Shown piece by piece: positions 34,465 through 45,912 of a stretch of DNA of 64,000 nucleotides. The DNA is from Progne subis subis (lineage: Eukaryota > Chordata > Aves > Passeriformes > Hirundinidae), in NCBI GenBank assembly GCA_022316685.1, contig JAKJHU010001559.1, positions 1 through 64,000 of the forward strand. Reading direction: 5' to 3'. Position 1 is the stretch's first letter. Every line of letters begins with the position of its first letter. The translations under genes and the position numbers were made by a program. The notes beneath the pieces are model-generated. The model was not told where the DNA came from. It searched no databases and saw nothing but the letters and a program-made list of their open reading frames with translations.

Positions 34465-36100
34465 TGTAGCAGAGCGTTATTACAGTATTTGCAATAGCTT
34501 TATGTATTATCACTTGACTTTTAATTTCAAAGATTTAGCCTGAACCCTTTTTTCTGTAATACTGATTTAGTCCTGTCATGTGTCAGTACAGTTTGGTATT
34601 TTAATTAGAGAAGAATATAGACTAATTCTGCAGGTCAGAACCTGGGAATTGCTTTGGAAGAGACAGGGAGCTATCAGAGAGTTAGTTGGAATATTGGCAT
34701 CTGTTCTAACCACTGAAAATTACTAGCTGCGACTTTGGGAAGTACCATATAAAACCCCGTGAATTTCCTGTAGGTGAGTCTTTTTTCTCCTTTCCTTTGG
34801 CCAGAGAGAGACAGGTAACATCGAGCTGGGCCTGCTGCTCCTGCCTTTTGGGGGGGAGCTGGCCTGAGGCCTGGCCGGATTCCATCGGCTCCCGGGGGAA
34901 GGGGGGGAAGGAGAGGTTGCTGTTTTGCAACAGCTACTTTCTTTAGACTTCTCTGGAGCAGGGAGAGATCTCTGCTGGGCCCCTGATAAGAGCAATGGGC
35001 ACCATTTGGGCTGAAGGCACCCCGATTTACACCGAGGGGTGGGCTGAGGAGGCATTTATGATCCTGCCTGGTCTTTTTGTGAGTCCTGACTGCTCAGGTG
35101 CTCTGATCTCTGATGTTTCTGTGTGAGTTCTTCTCCCCTCATCAGCGCAGCCTTGAACATCTAACAACACGAGCCATAGAGAAAGAGAGACAAAGACTCC
35201 GAGCAGATTTAACTACTTCTTAGCAACATGAAGCCTCCAGAGCTTAGCCCTTCTCTGAGAGAGTAAGAAAGGACAGAGTGAACATAAAGAACAACAGCAT
35301 GAAGTCAGTAGATCAAGAGTGAAAAGACTGTTAGGACAGAGGATTTTAGAGTTAGTTGTTCTATTCTTATTTGAGCCATGGAAATGAACTCTATATTTAG
35401 ATCATTCCTTTAAATCATGGGAAAAATATGCATTTGGGGAGATGATTGTTTTAATTTGAGTGTGGATTTGAGCAGAAGTGTTTGTGATGAACTAATATCC
35501 AATAAGATGCTTGAAAAGAGATAAAAATGAGAAGCCCCCCTGCACCAATGAAGAAGTGAGAAGATATCTCTGTACTTTGAGGTGAAGAATCCTTTGCTTT
35601 TGAGTTATTCATCTTTAAAAGGTAACACGCCAGGATGCAAAAGCCTAAGACCCTTGATCCATAAGCAGCTTGGAAAACTGCTCCTGGGAGGGTCACAAAG
35701 GCAGGTTTCTCCAGGCGGTTGTTTTTGTGACAGTTTAAAACCCACAAGAGAACTGTTCTAGGTTGTCAGTGCAATTCATGACTCAAGAAGATACTCTTAC
35801 CCTAATGAATTGATGAAAGATTATTGTCAGATAGTGAAACTGACTGAAAATTACAAGTTTTATCTCTTTATGTTGTTTTGTAAGAAAGTGAACAGTTTGT
35901 AAGGGGAGGGAAGAGTGTTTTTGAAGTTTCATTCTGTTTTATTTTTTTTTCCAACTTTCTTTATTTCTATTCTTTTAGTGTATGTTAATAAAACCACTTG
36001 TTAATTTTAAGGCTGAGCCTGCTTTGTTTTTCTCCTAGTCTCTCTCCCACAGAAAGAGTAAGTGCCAAGACCAAAATTTAGTGAACGTGAAACCACTACA
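34465..36100 (+). mobile_element. Array LTR 2
   Basis: Same ends and signals as LTR 1. It most resembles LTR 4 but carries private differences, so it was not part of the latest dimer duplication. Confidence 0.8.
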
Positions 36101-36774
36101 GGAGCCCGCTTGGAGAGGTGCCCTCTGTGACCTGCTGCTCATTAGCACAGAGGGTCTCATCAGCCAAGTACCCATTGGTGGCCATCTGGGCCACAGCCAC
36201 CACGGAGACACTGAGCTTAAAATCTCTGGTGACAGGAGGAAAAGTGCCAGAAAACCTTCAATCCTGGCCGTGGTAGAAGCAGAGTTCAGGCTGCTCAGGG
36301 GCAAGTTACTCAGGGCCCATGGAAAAAAGGTCTAAAAGGAGCTGGGGTCCATCAGTGCTGGTCACTTTTGACTCAAAAATCCCTGAAGGACAAGTCAGTC
36401 ATGGGTCACAACCAGTACAGGCTCAGGAGGGAGATGTCCTTCTTGTCACACTGAATTTCCTTTTATAACACATTAACTCTCAGAGCTGATCAAGGGCAGC
36501 CAGTTAACGTGAGCTTTTTGCATTTCAGTAAAGCTTTCAGTCCTGCCTCTCCCAGGATCCCTGTGTGGCCCTTCTGAAGTACTAAGGCCGGAGGAACAGG
36601 CCCTGACTGAGGCCAGAACAACAGGCCCTGAGCCAAAGTTGACCTCTAGATGAACCTTCAACCCAATCTTTATATATATTCGTTCATTAAGGAAGTATCA
36701 TTAGCAATGTGATCTATGTGTCTGTTCCTTGACAAAACATGCATTTACTTTTCCATATTTAGAAATTTGACATT
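36101..36774. repeat. Array host segment 2
   Basis: Copy of 8,660-9,325; identical or nearly so to segment 4 (40,736-41,409). Confidence 0.85.
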
Positions 36775-38424
36775 TGTAGCAGAGCGTTATTACTGTATTT
36801 GCAATAGCTTTATGTATTATCACTTGACTTCTAATTTCAAAGATTTAGCCTGAACCCTTTTTTCTGTAGCACTGATTCAATCCTGTCATGGGTTAGTACA
36901 GTTTGGTATTTTAATTAGAGAAGAATGTAGACTAATTCTCCAGGTCACGAACTGGAAGTTGCTTTGGAAGAGACAGGGTGCTATCAGAGAGTTAGTTGGA
37001 ATATTGGCATCTGTTCTAACCACTGAAAATTACTAGCTGAGCCTTTGGGAAGTACCATAAAAAACCCCGTGAATTTCCCGTAGATGGGTCCTTTTTCTTC
37101 TTCCTTTGGCCAGAGAGAGACAGGTAACATCGAGCTGGGCCTGCTGCTCCTGCCTTTTGGGGGGGAGCTGGCCTGAGGCCTGGCCGGATTCCATCGGCTC
37201 CCGGGTGAAGGGGGGAAGGAGAGGTTGCTGTTTTGCAACAGCTACTTTCTTCAGACTTCTCTGGAGCAGGGAGAGATCTCTGCTGGGCCCCTGATAAGAG
37301 CTATGGGCACCATTTGGGCCGAAGGCACCCCGATTTACACCGAGGGATGGGCTGAGAAGGCATTTATGATCCTGCCTGGTCTCTTTGTGATTCCTGACTG
37401 CTCAGGTGCTCTGATCTCTGATGTTTCTGTGAGTTCTTCTCCCTCACCAGAGCGGCTTTGAACATCTAACACCACAAGCTACAGAGAGAGAGACAAAGAG
37501 TCCGAGCAGATTTAACTACTTCTTAGCAACATGAATCTTCCAGAGCTTAGCCCTTCTCTGAGAGAGTAAGAAAGGACAGAGTGAACATAAAGAACAACAG
37601 CACGAAGTCAGCAGATCAAGAGTGAAAAGACTATTAGGACAGAGGGTTTTCGAGTTAGTTGTTCATTTTTTCTTGAGCCATGGAAATGAACTCTATATTT
37701 ACATCATTCCTTTAAATTATGGGAAAAATATGCATTTGGGGAGATGATTGTTTTAATTTGTGTGTGGATTTGAACAAAGGTGTTTGTGATGAACTAATAT
37801 CCAATAAGATGCTTGAACAGAGATAAAAATGAGAAGCCCCCTGCGCCAATGAAGAAGTGAGAAGATATCTCTGTACCTTGAGATGAAGAATCCTTTGCTT
37901 TTGAGTTATTCATCTTTAAAAGGTGACACGCCAGGATGCAAAAGCCTAAGACCCTTGACCCATAAGCAGCTTGGAAACTGCTTCTGGGAGGGTCACAAAG
38001 GCAGGTTTCTCCAGGCGGTTGTTTTTGTGACAGTTTAAAACCCACAAGAGAACTGTTCTAGGTTGTCAGTGCAATTCATGACTCAAGAAGAAACTCTTAC
38101 CCTAATGAATTGATGAAAGACTATTGTCAGATAGTGAAACTGACTGAAAATTACAAGTTTTGTCTCTTTATGTTGTTTTGTAAGAAAGTGAACTGTTGGT
38201 AAGGGGAGGGAAGAGTGTTTTTGAAGTTTCATTTTGTTTTAGGGGTTTTTTCCCAACTTTCTTTTTAGAAAAAAAGAAATTTGTATTTAGTGTTATTCTT
38301 TTAGTGTATGTTAATAAAACTTTGTTAATTTTAAGGGTGAGCCTGCTTTGTTTTTCTCCTAGTCTCTCTCCCACAGAAAGAGTAAGTACCACGACCAAAA
38401 TTTAGTGAACGTGAAACCACTACA
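36775..38424 (+). mobile_element. Array LTR 3
   Basis: Nearly identical to LTR 5 at offset 4,635. Both share a distinctive tail (tttaggggttttttcccaac, then a run of a with gaaatttg). Confidence 0.85.
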
Positions 38425-39097
38425 GGAGCCCACGTGGAGAGGTGCCCTCTGTGTCCTGCTGCTCATTAGCACAGAGGGTCTCATCAGCCAAGTACCCACT
38501 GGTGGCCATCTGGGCCACAGCCACCACGGAGACACTGAGCTTAAAATCTCTGGTGACAGGAGGAAAAGTGCCAGAAAACCTTCAATCCTGGCCGTGGTAG
38601 AAGCAGAGTTCAGGCTACTCAGGGGCAAGTTACTCAGGGCCTGTGGGAAACAGATCTGAAAGGAGCTGGGGTCCATCAGTGCTGGTCACTTTTGACTCAA
38701 AAACCCCTGAAGGACAAGTCAGTCACGGGTCACAACCAGTACAGGCTCAGGAGGGAGATGTCCTTCTTGTCACACTGAATTTCCTTTTATAACACATTAA
38801 CTCTCAGAGCTGATCAAGGGCAGCCAGTTAACGTGAGCTTTTTGCATTTCAGTAAAGCTTTCAGTCCTGCCTCTCCCAGGATCCCTGTGTGGCCCTTCTG
38901 AAGTACTAAGGCCGGAGGAACAGGCCCTGACTGAGGCCAGAACAACAGGCCCTGAGCCAAAGTTGATCTCTAGATGAACCTTCAACCCAATCTTTATATA
39001 TATTCATTCATTAAGGAAGTATCATTAGCAATGTGATCTATGTGTCTGTTCCTTGACAAAACATGCATTTACTTTCCATACTTAGAAATTGGACATT
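38425..39097. repeat. Array host segment 3
   Basis: Copy of 8,660-9,325; pairs with segment 5 (43,060-43,733), both with the variant tgtcctgctgctc. Confidence 0.85.
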
Positions 39098-40735
39098 TGT
39101 AGCAGAGCGTTATTACTGTATTTGCAATAGCTTTATGTATTATCACTTGACTTTTAATTTCAAAGATTTAGCCTGAACCCTTTTTTCTGTAGCACTGATT
39201 TAGTCCTGTTATGGGTCAGTACAGTTTGGTTTTTTAATTAGAGAAGAATGTAGACTAATTCTGCAGGTCAGGACCTGGGAATTGCTTTGGAAGAGACAGG
39301 GAGCTATCAGAGAGTTAGTTGGAATATTGGCATCTGTTCTAACCACTGAAAATTACTAGCTGCGACTTTGGGAAGTACCATATAAAACCCCGTGAATTTC
39401 CTGTAGGTGAGTCTTTTTTCTCCTTTCCTTTGGCCAGAGAGAGACAGGTAACATCGAGCTGGGCCTGCTGCTCCTGCCTTTTGGGGGGGAGCTGGCCTGA
39501 GGCCTGGCCGGATTCCATCGGCTCCCGGGTGAAGAGGCGGGGAAGGAGAGGTTGCTGTTTTGCAGCAGCTACTTTCTTTAGACTTCTCTGGAGCAGGGAG
39601 AGATCTCTGCTGGGCCCCTGATAAGAGCAATGGGCACCATTTGGGCCGAAGGCACCCCGATTTACACCGAGGGGTGGGCTGAGGAGGCATTTATGATCCT
39701 GCCTGGTCTTTTTGTGAGTCCTGACTGCTCAGGTGCTCTGATCTCTGATGTTTCTGTGTGAGTTCTTCTCCCCTCATCAGCGCAGCCTTGAACATCTAAC
39801 AACACGAGCCATAGAGAAAGAGAGACAAAGACTCCGAGCAGATTTAACTACTTCTTAGCAACATGAAGCCTCCAGAGCTTAGCCCTTCTCTGAGAGAGTA
39901 AGAAAGGACAGAGTGAACATAAAGAACAACAGCATGAAGTCAGTAGATCAAGAGTGAAAAGACTGTTAGGACAGAGGATTTTAGAGTTAGTTGTTCTATT
40001 CTTATTTGAGCCATGGAAATGAACTCTATATTTAGATCATTCCTTTAAATCATGGGAAAAATATGCATTTGGGGAGATGATTGTTTTAATTTGAGTGTGG
40101 ATTTGAGCAGAAGTGTTTGTGATGAACTAATATCCAATAAGATGCTTGAACAGAGATACAAATGAGAAGCCCCCTGCACCAATGAAGAAGTGAGAAGATA
40201 TCTCTGTACTTTGAGGTGAAGAATCCTTTGCTTTTGAGTTATTCATCTTTAAAAGGTAACACGCCAGGATGCAAAAGCCTAAGACCCATGACCCATAAGC
40301 AGCTTGGGAAACTGCTCCTGGGAGGGTCACAAAGGCAGGTTTCTCCAGGCGGTTGTTTTTGTGACAGTTTAAAACCCACAAGAGAACTGTTCTAGGTTGT
40401 CAGTGCAATTCATGACTCAAGAAGATACTCTTACCCTAATGAATTGATGAAAGATTATTGTCAGATAGTGAAACTGACTGAAAATTACAAGTTTTATCTC
40501 TTTATGTTGTTTTGTAAGAAAGTGATCAGTTTGTAAGGGGAGGGAAGAGTGTTTTTGAAGTTTCATTCTGTTTTAGTTTTTTTTTCCAACTTTCTTTATT
40601 TCTATTCTTTTAGTGTATGTTAATAAAACCACTTGTTAATTTTAAGGCTGAGCCTGCTTTGTTTTCCTCCTAGTCTCTCTCCCACAGAAAGAGTAAGTGC
40701 CAAGACCAAAATTTAGTGAACGTGAAACCACTACA
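39098..40735 (+). mobile_element. Array LTR 4
   Basis: Nearly identical to the first ~1,270 bp of LTR 6 at offset about 4,636; keeps its own 3' end. Confidence 0.85.
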
Positions 40736-41409
40736 GGAGCCCGCTTGGAGAGGTGCCCTCTGTGACCTGCTGCTCATTAGCACAGAGGGTCTCATCAGCC
40801 AAGTGCCCATTGGTGGCCATCTGGGCCACAGCCACCACGGAGACACTGAGCTTAAAATCTCTGGTGACAGGAGGAAAAGTGCCAGAAAACCTTCAATCCT
40901 GGCCGTGGTAGAAGCAGAGTTCAGGCTGCTCAGGGGCAAGTTACTCAGGGCCCATGGAAAAAAGGTCTAAAAGGAGCTGGGGTCCATCAGTGCTGGTCAC
41001 TTTTGACTCAAAAATCCCTGAAGGACAAGTCAGTCATGGGTCACAACCAGTACAGGCTCAGGAGGGAGATGTCCTTCTTGTCACACTGAATTTCCTTTTA
41101 TAACACATTAACTCTCAGAGCTGATCAAGGGCAGCCAGTTAACGTGAGCTTTTTGCATTTCAGTAAAGCTTTCAGTCCTGCCTCTCCCAGGATCCCTGTG
41201 TGGCCCTTCTGAAGTACTAAGGCCGGAGGAACAGGCCCTGACTGAGGCCAGAACAACAGGCCCTGAGCCAAAGTTGACCTCTAGATGAACCTTCAACCCA
41301 ATCTTTATATATATTCATTCATTAAGGAAGTATCATTAGCAATGTGATCTATGTGTCTGTTCCTTGACAAAACATGCATTTACTTTTCCATATTTAGAAA
41401 TTTGACATT
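40736..41409. repeat. Array host segment 4
   Basis: Copy of 8,660-9,325; see segment 2. Confidence 0.85.
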
Positions 41410-43059
41410 TGTAGCAGAGCGTTATTACTGTATTTGCAATAGCTTTATGTATTATCACTTGACTTTTAATTTCAAAGATTTAGCCTGAACCCTTTTTTCT
41501 GTAGCACTGATTCAATCCTGTCATGGGTTAGTACAGTTTGGTATTTTAATTAGAGAAGTATGTAGACTAATTCTCCAGGTCACGAACTGGAAGTTGCTTT
41601 GGAAGAGACAGGGTGCTATCAGAGAGTTAGTTGGAATATTGGCATCTGTTCTAACCACTGAAAATTACTAGCTGAGCCTTTGGGAAGTACCATAAAAAAC
41701 CCCGTGAATTTCCCGTAGATGGGTCCTTTTTCTTCTTCCTTTGGCCAGAGAGAGACAGGTAACATCGAGCTGGGCCTGCTGCTCCTGCCTTTTGGGGGGG
41801 AGCTGGCCTGAGGCCTGGCCGGATTCCATCGGCTCCCGGGTGAAGGGGGGAAGGAGAGGTTGCTGTTTTGCAACAGCTACTTTCTTCAGACTTCTCTGGA
41901 GCAGGGAGAGATCTCTGCTGGGCCCCTGATAAGAGCTATGGGCACCATTTGGGCCGAAGGCACCCCGATTTACACCGAGGGATGGGCTGAGAAGGCATTT
42001 ATGATCCTGCCTGGTCTCTTTGTGATTCCTGACTGCTCAGGTGCTCTGATCTCTGATGTTTCTGTGAGTTCTTCTCCGTCACCAGAGCGGCTTTGAACAT
42101 CTAACACCACAAGCTACAGAGAGAGAGACAAAGAGTCCGAGCAGATTTAACTACTTCTTAGCAACATGAATCTTCCAGAGCTTAGCCCTTCTCTGAGAGA
42201 GTAAGAAAGGACAGAGTGAACATAAAGAACAACAGCACGAAGTCAGCAGATCAAGAGTGAAAAGACTATTAGGACAGAGGGTTTTCGAGTTAGTTGTTCA
42301 TTTTTTCTTGAGCCATGGAAATGAACTCTATATTTACATCATTCCTTTAAATTATGGGAAAAATATGCATTTGGGGAGATGATTGTTTTAATTTGTGTGT
42401 GGATTTGAACAAAGGTGTTTGTGATGAACTAATATCCAATAAGATGCTTGAACAGAGATAAAAATGAGAAGCCCCCTGCGCCAATGAAGAAGTGAGAAGA
42501 TATCTCTGTACCTTGAGATGAAGAATCCTTTGCTTTTGAGTTATTCATCTTTAAAAGGTGACACGCCAGGATGCAAAAGCCTAAGACCCTTGACCCATAA
42601 GCAGCTTGGAAACTGCTTCTGGGAGGGTCACAAAGGCAGGTTTCTCCAGGCGGTTGTTTTTGTGACAGTTTAAAACCCACAAGAGAACTGTTCTAGGTTG
42701 TCAGTGCAATTCATGACTCAAGAAGAAACTCTTACCCTAATGAATTGATGAAAGACTATTGTCAGATAGTGAAACTGACTGAAAATTACAAGTTTTGTCT
42801 CTTTATGTTGTTTTGTAAGAAAGTGAACTGTTGGTAAGGGGAGGGAAGAGTGTTTTTGAAGTTTCATTTTGTTTTAGGGGTTTTTTCCCAACTTTCTTTT
42901 TAGAAAAAAAGAAATTTGTATTTAGTGTTATTCTTTTAGTGTATGTTAATAAAACTTTGTTAATTTTAAGGGTGAGCCTGCTTTGTTTTTCTCCTAGTCT
43001 CTCTCCCACAGAAAGAGTAAGTACCACGACCAAAATTTAGTGAACGTGAAACCACTACA
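41410..43059 (+). mobile_element. Array LTR 5
   Basis: Near-duplicate of LTR 3 at offset 4,635. Confidence 0.85.
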
Positions 43060-43733
43060 GGAGCCCACGTGGAGAGGTGCCCTCTGTGTCCTGCTGCTCA
43101 TTAGCACAGAGGGTCTCATCAGCCAAGTACCCACTGGTGGCCATCTGGGCCACAGCCACCACGGAGACACTGAGCTTAAAATCTCTGGTGACAGGAGGAA
43201 AAGTGCCAGAAAACCTTCAATCCTGGCCGTGGTAGAAGCAGAGTTCAGGCTGCTCAGGGGCAAGTTACTCAGGGCCTGTGGGAAACAGATCTGAAAGGAG
43301 CTGGGGTCCATCAGTGCTGGTCACTTTTGACTCAAAAACCCCTGAAGGACAAGTCAGTCACGGGTCACAACCAGTACAGGCTCAGGAGGGAGATGTCCTT
43401 CTTGTCACACTGAATTTCCTTTTATAACACATTAACTCTCAGAGCTGATCAAGGGCAGCCAGTTAACGTGAGCTTTTTGCATTTCAGTAAAGCTTTCAGT
43501 CCTGCCTCTCCCAGGATCCCTGTGTGGCCCTTCTGAAGTACTAAGGCCGGAGGAACAGGCCCTGACTGAGGCCAGAACAACAGGCCCTGAGCCAAAGTTG
43601 ATCTCTAGATGAACCTTCAACCCAATCTTTATATATATTCATTCATTAAGGAAGTATCATTAGCAATGTGATCTATGTGTCTGTTCCTTGACAAAACATG
43701 CATTTACTTTTCCATATTTAGAAATTGGACATT
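43060..43733. repeat. Array host segment 5
   Basis: Near-duplicate of segment 3. Confidence 0.85.
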
Positions 43734-45374
43734 TGTAGCAGAGCGTTATTACTGTATTTGCAATAGCTTTATGTATTATCACTTGACTTTTAATTTCAAA
43801 GATTTAGCCTGAACCCTTTTTTCTGTAATACTGATTTAGTCCTGTTATGGGTCAGTACAGTTTGGTTTTTTAATTAGAGAAGAATATAGACTAATTCTGC
43901 AGGTCAGGACCTGGGAATTGCTTTGGAAGAGACAGGGAGCTATCAGAGAGTTAGTTGGAATATTGGCATCTGTTCTAACCACTGAAAATTACTAGCTGCG
44001 ACTTTGGGAAGTACCATATAAAACCCCGTGAATTTCCTGTAGGTGAGTCTTTTTTCTCCTTTCCTTTGGCCAGAGAGAGACAGGTAACATCGAGCTGGGC
44101 CTGCTGCTCCTGCCTTTTGGGGGGGAGCTGGCCTGAGGCCTGGCCGGATTCCATCGGCTCCCGGGTGAAGAGGCGGGGAAGGAGAGGTTGCTGTTTTGCA
44201 GCAGCTACTTTCTTTAGACTTCTCTGGAGCAGGGAGAGATCTCTGCTGGGCCCCTGATAAGAGCAATGGGCACCATTTGGGCCGAAGGCACCCCGATTTA
44301 CACCGAGGGGTGGGCTGAGGAGGCATTTATGATCCTGCCTGGTCTTTTTGTGAGTCCTGACTGCTCAGGTGCTCTGATCTCTGATGTTTCTGTGTGAGTT
44401 CTTCTCCCCTCATCAGCGCAGCCTTGAACATCTAACAACACGAGCCATAGAGAAAGAGAGACAAAGACTCCGAGCAGATTTAACTACTTCTTAGCAACAT
44501 GAAGCCTCCAGAGCTTAGCCCTTCTCTGAGAGAGTAAGAAAGGACAGAGTGAACATAAAGAACAACAGCATGAAGTCAGTAGATCAAGAGTGAAAAGACT
44601 GTTAGGACAGAGGATTTTAGAGTTAGTTGTTCTATTCTTATTTGAGCCATGGAAATGAACTCTATATTTAGATCATTCCTTTAAATCATGGGAAAAATAT
44701 GCATTTGGGGAGATGATTGTTTTAATTTGAGTGTGGATTTGAGCAGAAGTGTTTGTGATGAACTAATATCCAATAAGATGCTTGAACAGAGATAAAAATG
44801 AGAAGCCCCCTGCACCAATGAAGAAGTGAGAAGATATCTCTGTACTTTGAGGTGAAGAATCCTTTGCTTTTGAGTTATTCATCTTTAAAAGGTAACACGC
44901 CAGGATGCAAAAGCCTAAGACCCATGACCCATAAGCAGCTTGGGAAACTGCTCCTGGGAGGGTCACAAAGGCAGGTTTCTCCAGGCGGTTGTTTTTGTGA
45001 CCGTTTAAAACCAACAAACGAACAGTTCTAGGTTGTCAGTGGGAATCCATGACTCTAAAAGTTACTCTTCCCCTAATGAATTGATGAAAGACTATTGTCA
45101 GATAGTGAAACTCACTGAAAATTACAAGTTTTGTCTCTTTATGTTGTTTTGTAAGAAAGTGAACAGTTTGTAAGGGGAGGGAAGAGTGTTTTTTGAAGTT
45201 TCATTCAGTTTTAGATCTTTTTTTTCCAACTTTCATTTTTTCTATTCTTTTAGTGTATGTTAATAAAACTTTGTTAATTTTAAGGTTAAGCCTGCTTTGT
45301 TTTTACTCCTAGTCTCTCTCCCACAGAAAGAGTAAGCACTAAGACCAAAATTTAGTGAACGTGAAACCACTACA
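43734..45374 (+). mobile_element. Array LTR 6 (chimeric)
   Basis: Matches LTR 4 closely up to about 45,000, then abruptly carries many differences (for example aaaaccaacaaacgaacag). The 3' third therefore comes from another, older LTR copy, which marks a recombination point. Confidence 0.8.
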
Positions 45375-45912
45375 GTAATTGGTGTTTCTGCCTGGTTTAA
45401 AATTAAAACTACGACGACTCCTATGTTTGTTCCCTCCTTTGTTCTGGAAGAATGTATGTCTACCCTCATTTGTTCCATTGACTTTTGTCAATTGTGGCTG
45501 ACCCTATCCCCTGTTCCAGAACATTCTGTGTCAATGCTTTCCACCTCAAGGCTCCATTGATTGTTTTAGTTATTTAGTTATTTTGTTATTACCCTCCCCT
45601 TGTGTTCCCTGACTCGTTGCTTCCTTGTAGTCCCCACCTTCCACCTGTATTCCTATTGGCCCCAGACCCTAAATCACACCCCTAATCTGTTCCTTAAAAC
45701 CTGCTGCCCTGCCCTGATACTGGGTCCTCACCTCTGCCTCCCCTTCGAGTAAGCTACGATTTATGTTACCTCAATAAAGACGATGCTCAGACTGGCAAGT
45801 GAGGCCATCTGGTTCATTCTGCCTTCACCACATTGACTAACAAGAGATTGTCCAGGGATTTCAGGGCCCTAGGGAGTGTTGCCCCCTGCCACACTGTGAC
45901 AAAATCTGACAG
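45375..45912 (+). mobile_element. Second, unrelated LTR-like insert at the right end of the array
   Basis: Not present at the copy A or C sites. It includes a promoter-like ccttaaaacctg, AATAAA at 45773-45778, and a CA-rich end near ttcaccaca. Host sequence resumes at about 45,913 (acatgtggc, parallel to gcatggcc at 63,700). The exact element ends are unclear. Confidence 0.5.

Larger units (their letters stand above)
32061..45374. repeat. 13.3 kb LTR/host-segment tandem array with 4,635 bp higher-order repeat
   Basis: Six LTRs (about 1,623-1,650 bp) alternate with five complete host segments of about 674 bp, which are copies of the DNA at 8,660-9,325. LTR starts lie at 32168, 34465, 36775, 39098, 41410 and 43734, giving periods of 2297, 2310, 2323, 2312 and 2324. 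Units 3+4 and 5+6 are nearly identical to each other at an offset of 4,635, a dimeric higher-order repeat. The first host piece (32,061-32,167) is only the tail of the segment and joins directly to the broken VLIG copy B. Short open frames recur in every unit only because the unit recurs. Confidence 0.9.

Noticed and set aside
33771..43294. Recurrent 84-codon frame in every array unit
   Set aside because: Repeated because the host segment is repeated; the same DNA at 8,660-9,325 and 63,078 is non-coding and has frame differences.
32061..45374. CRISPR-like or bacterial repeat array
   Set aside because: Units are 2.3 kb LTR and host mosaics in a vertebrate genome; no short repeats with spacers.
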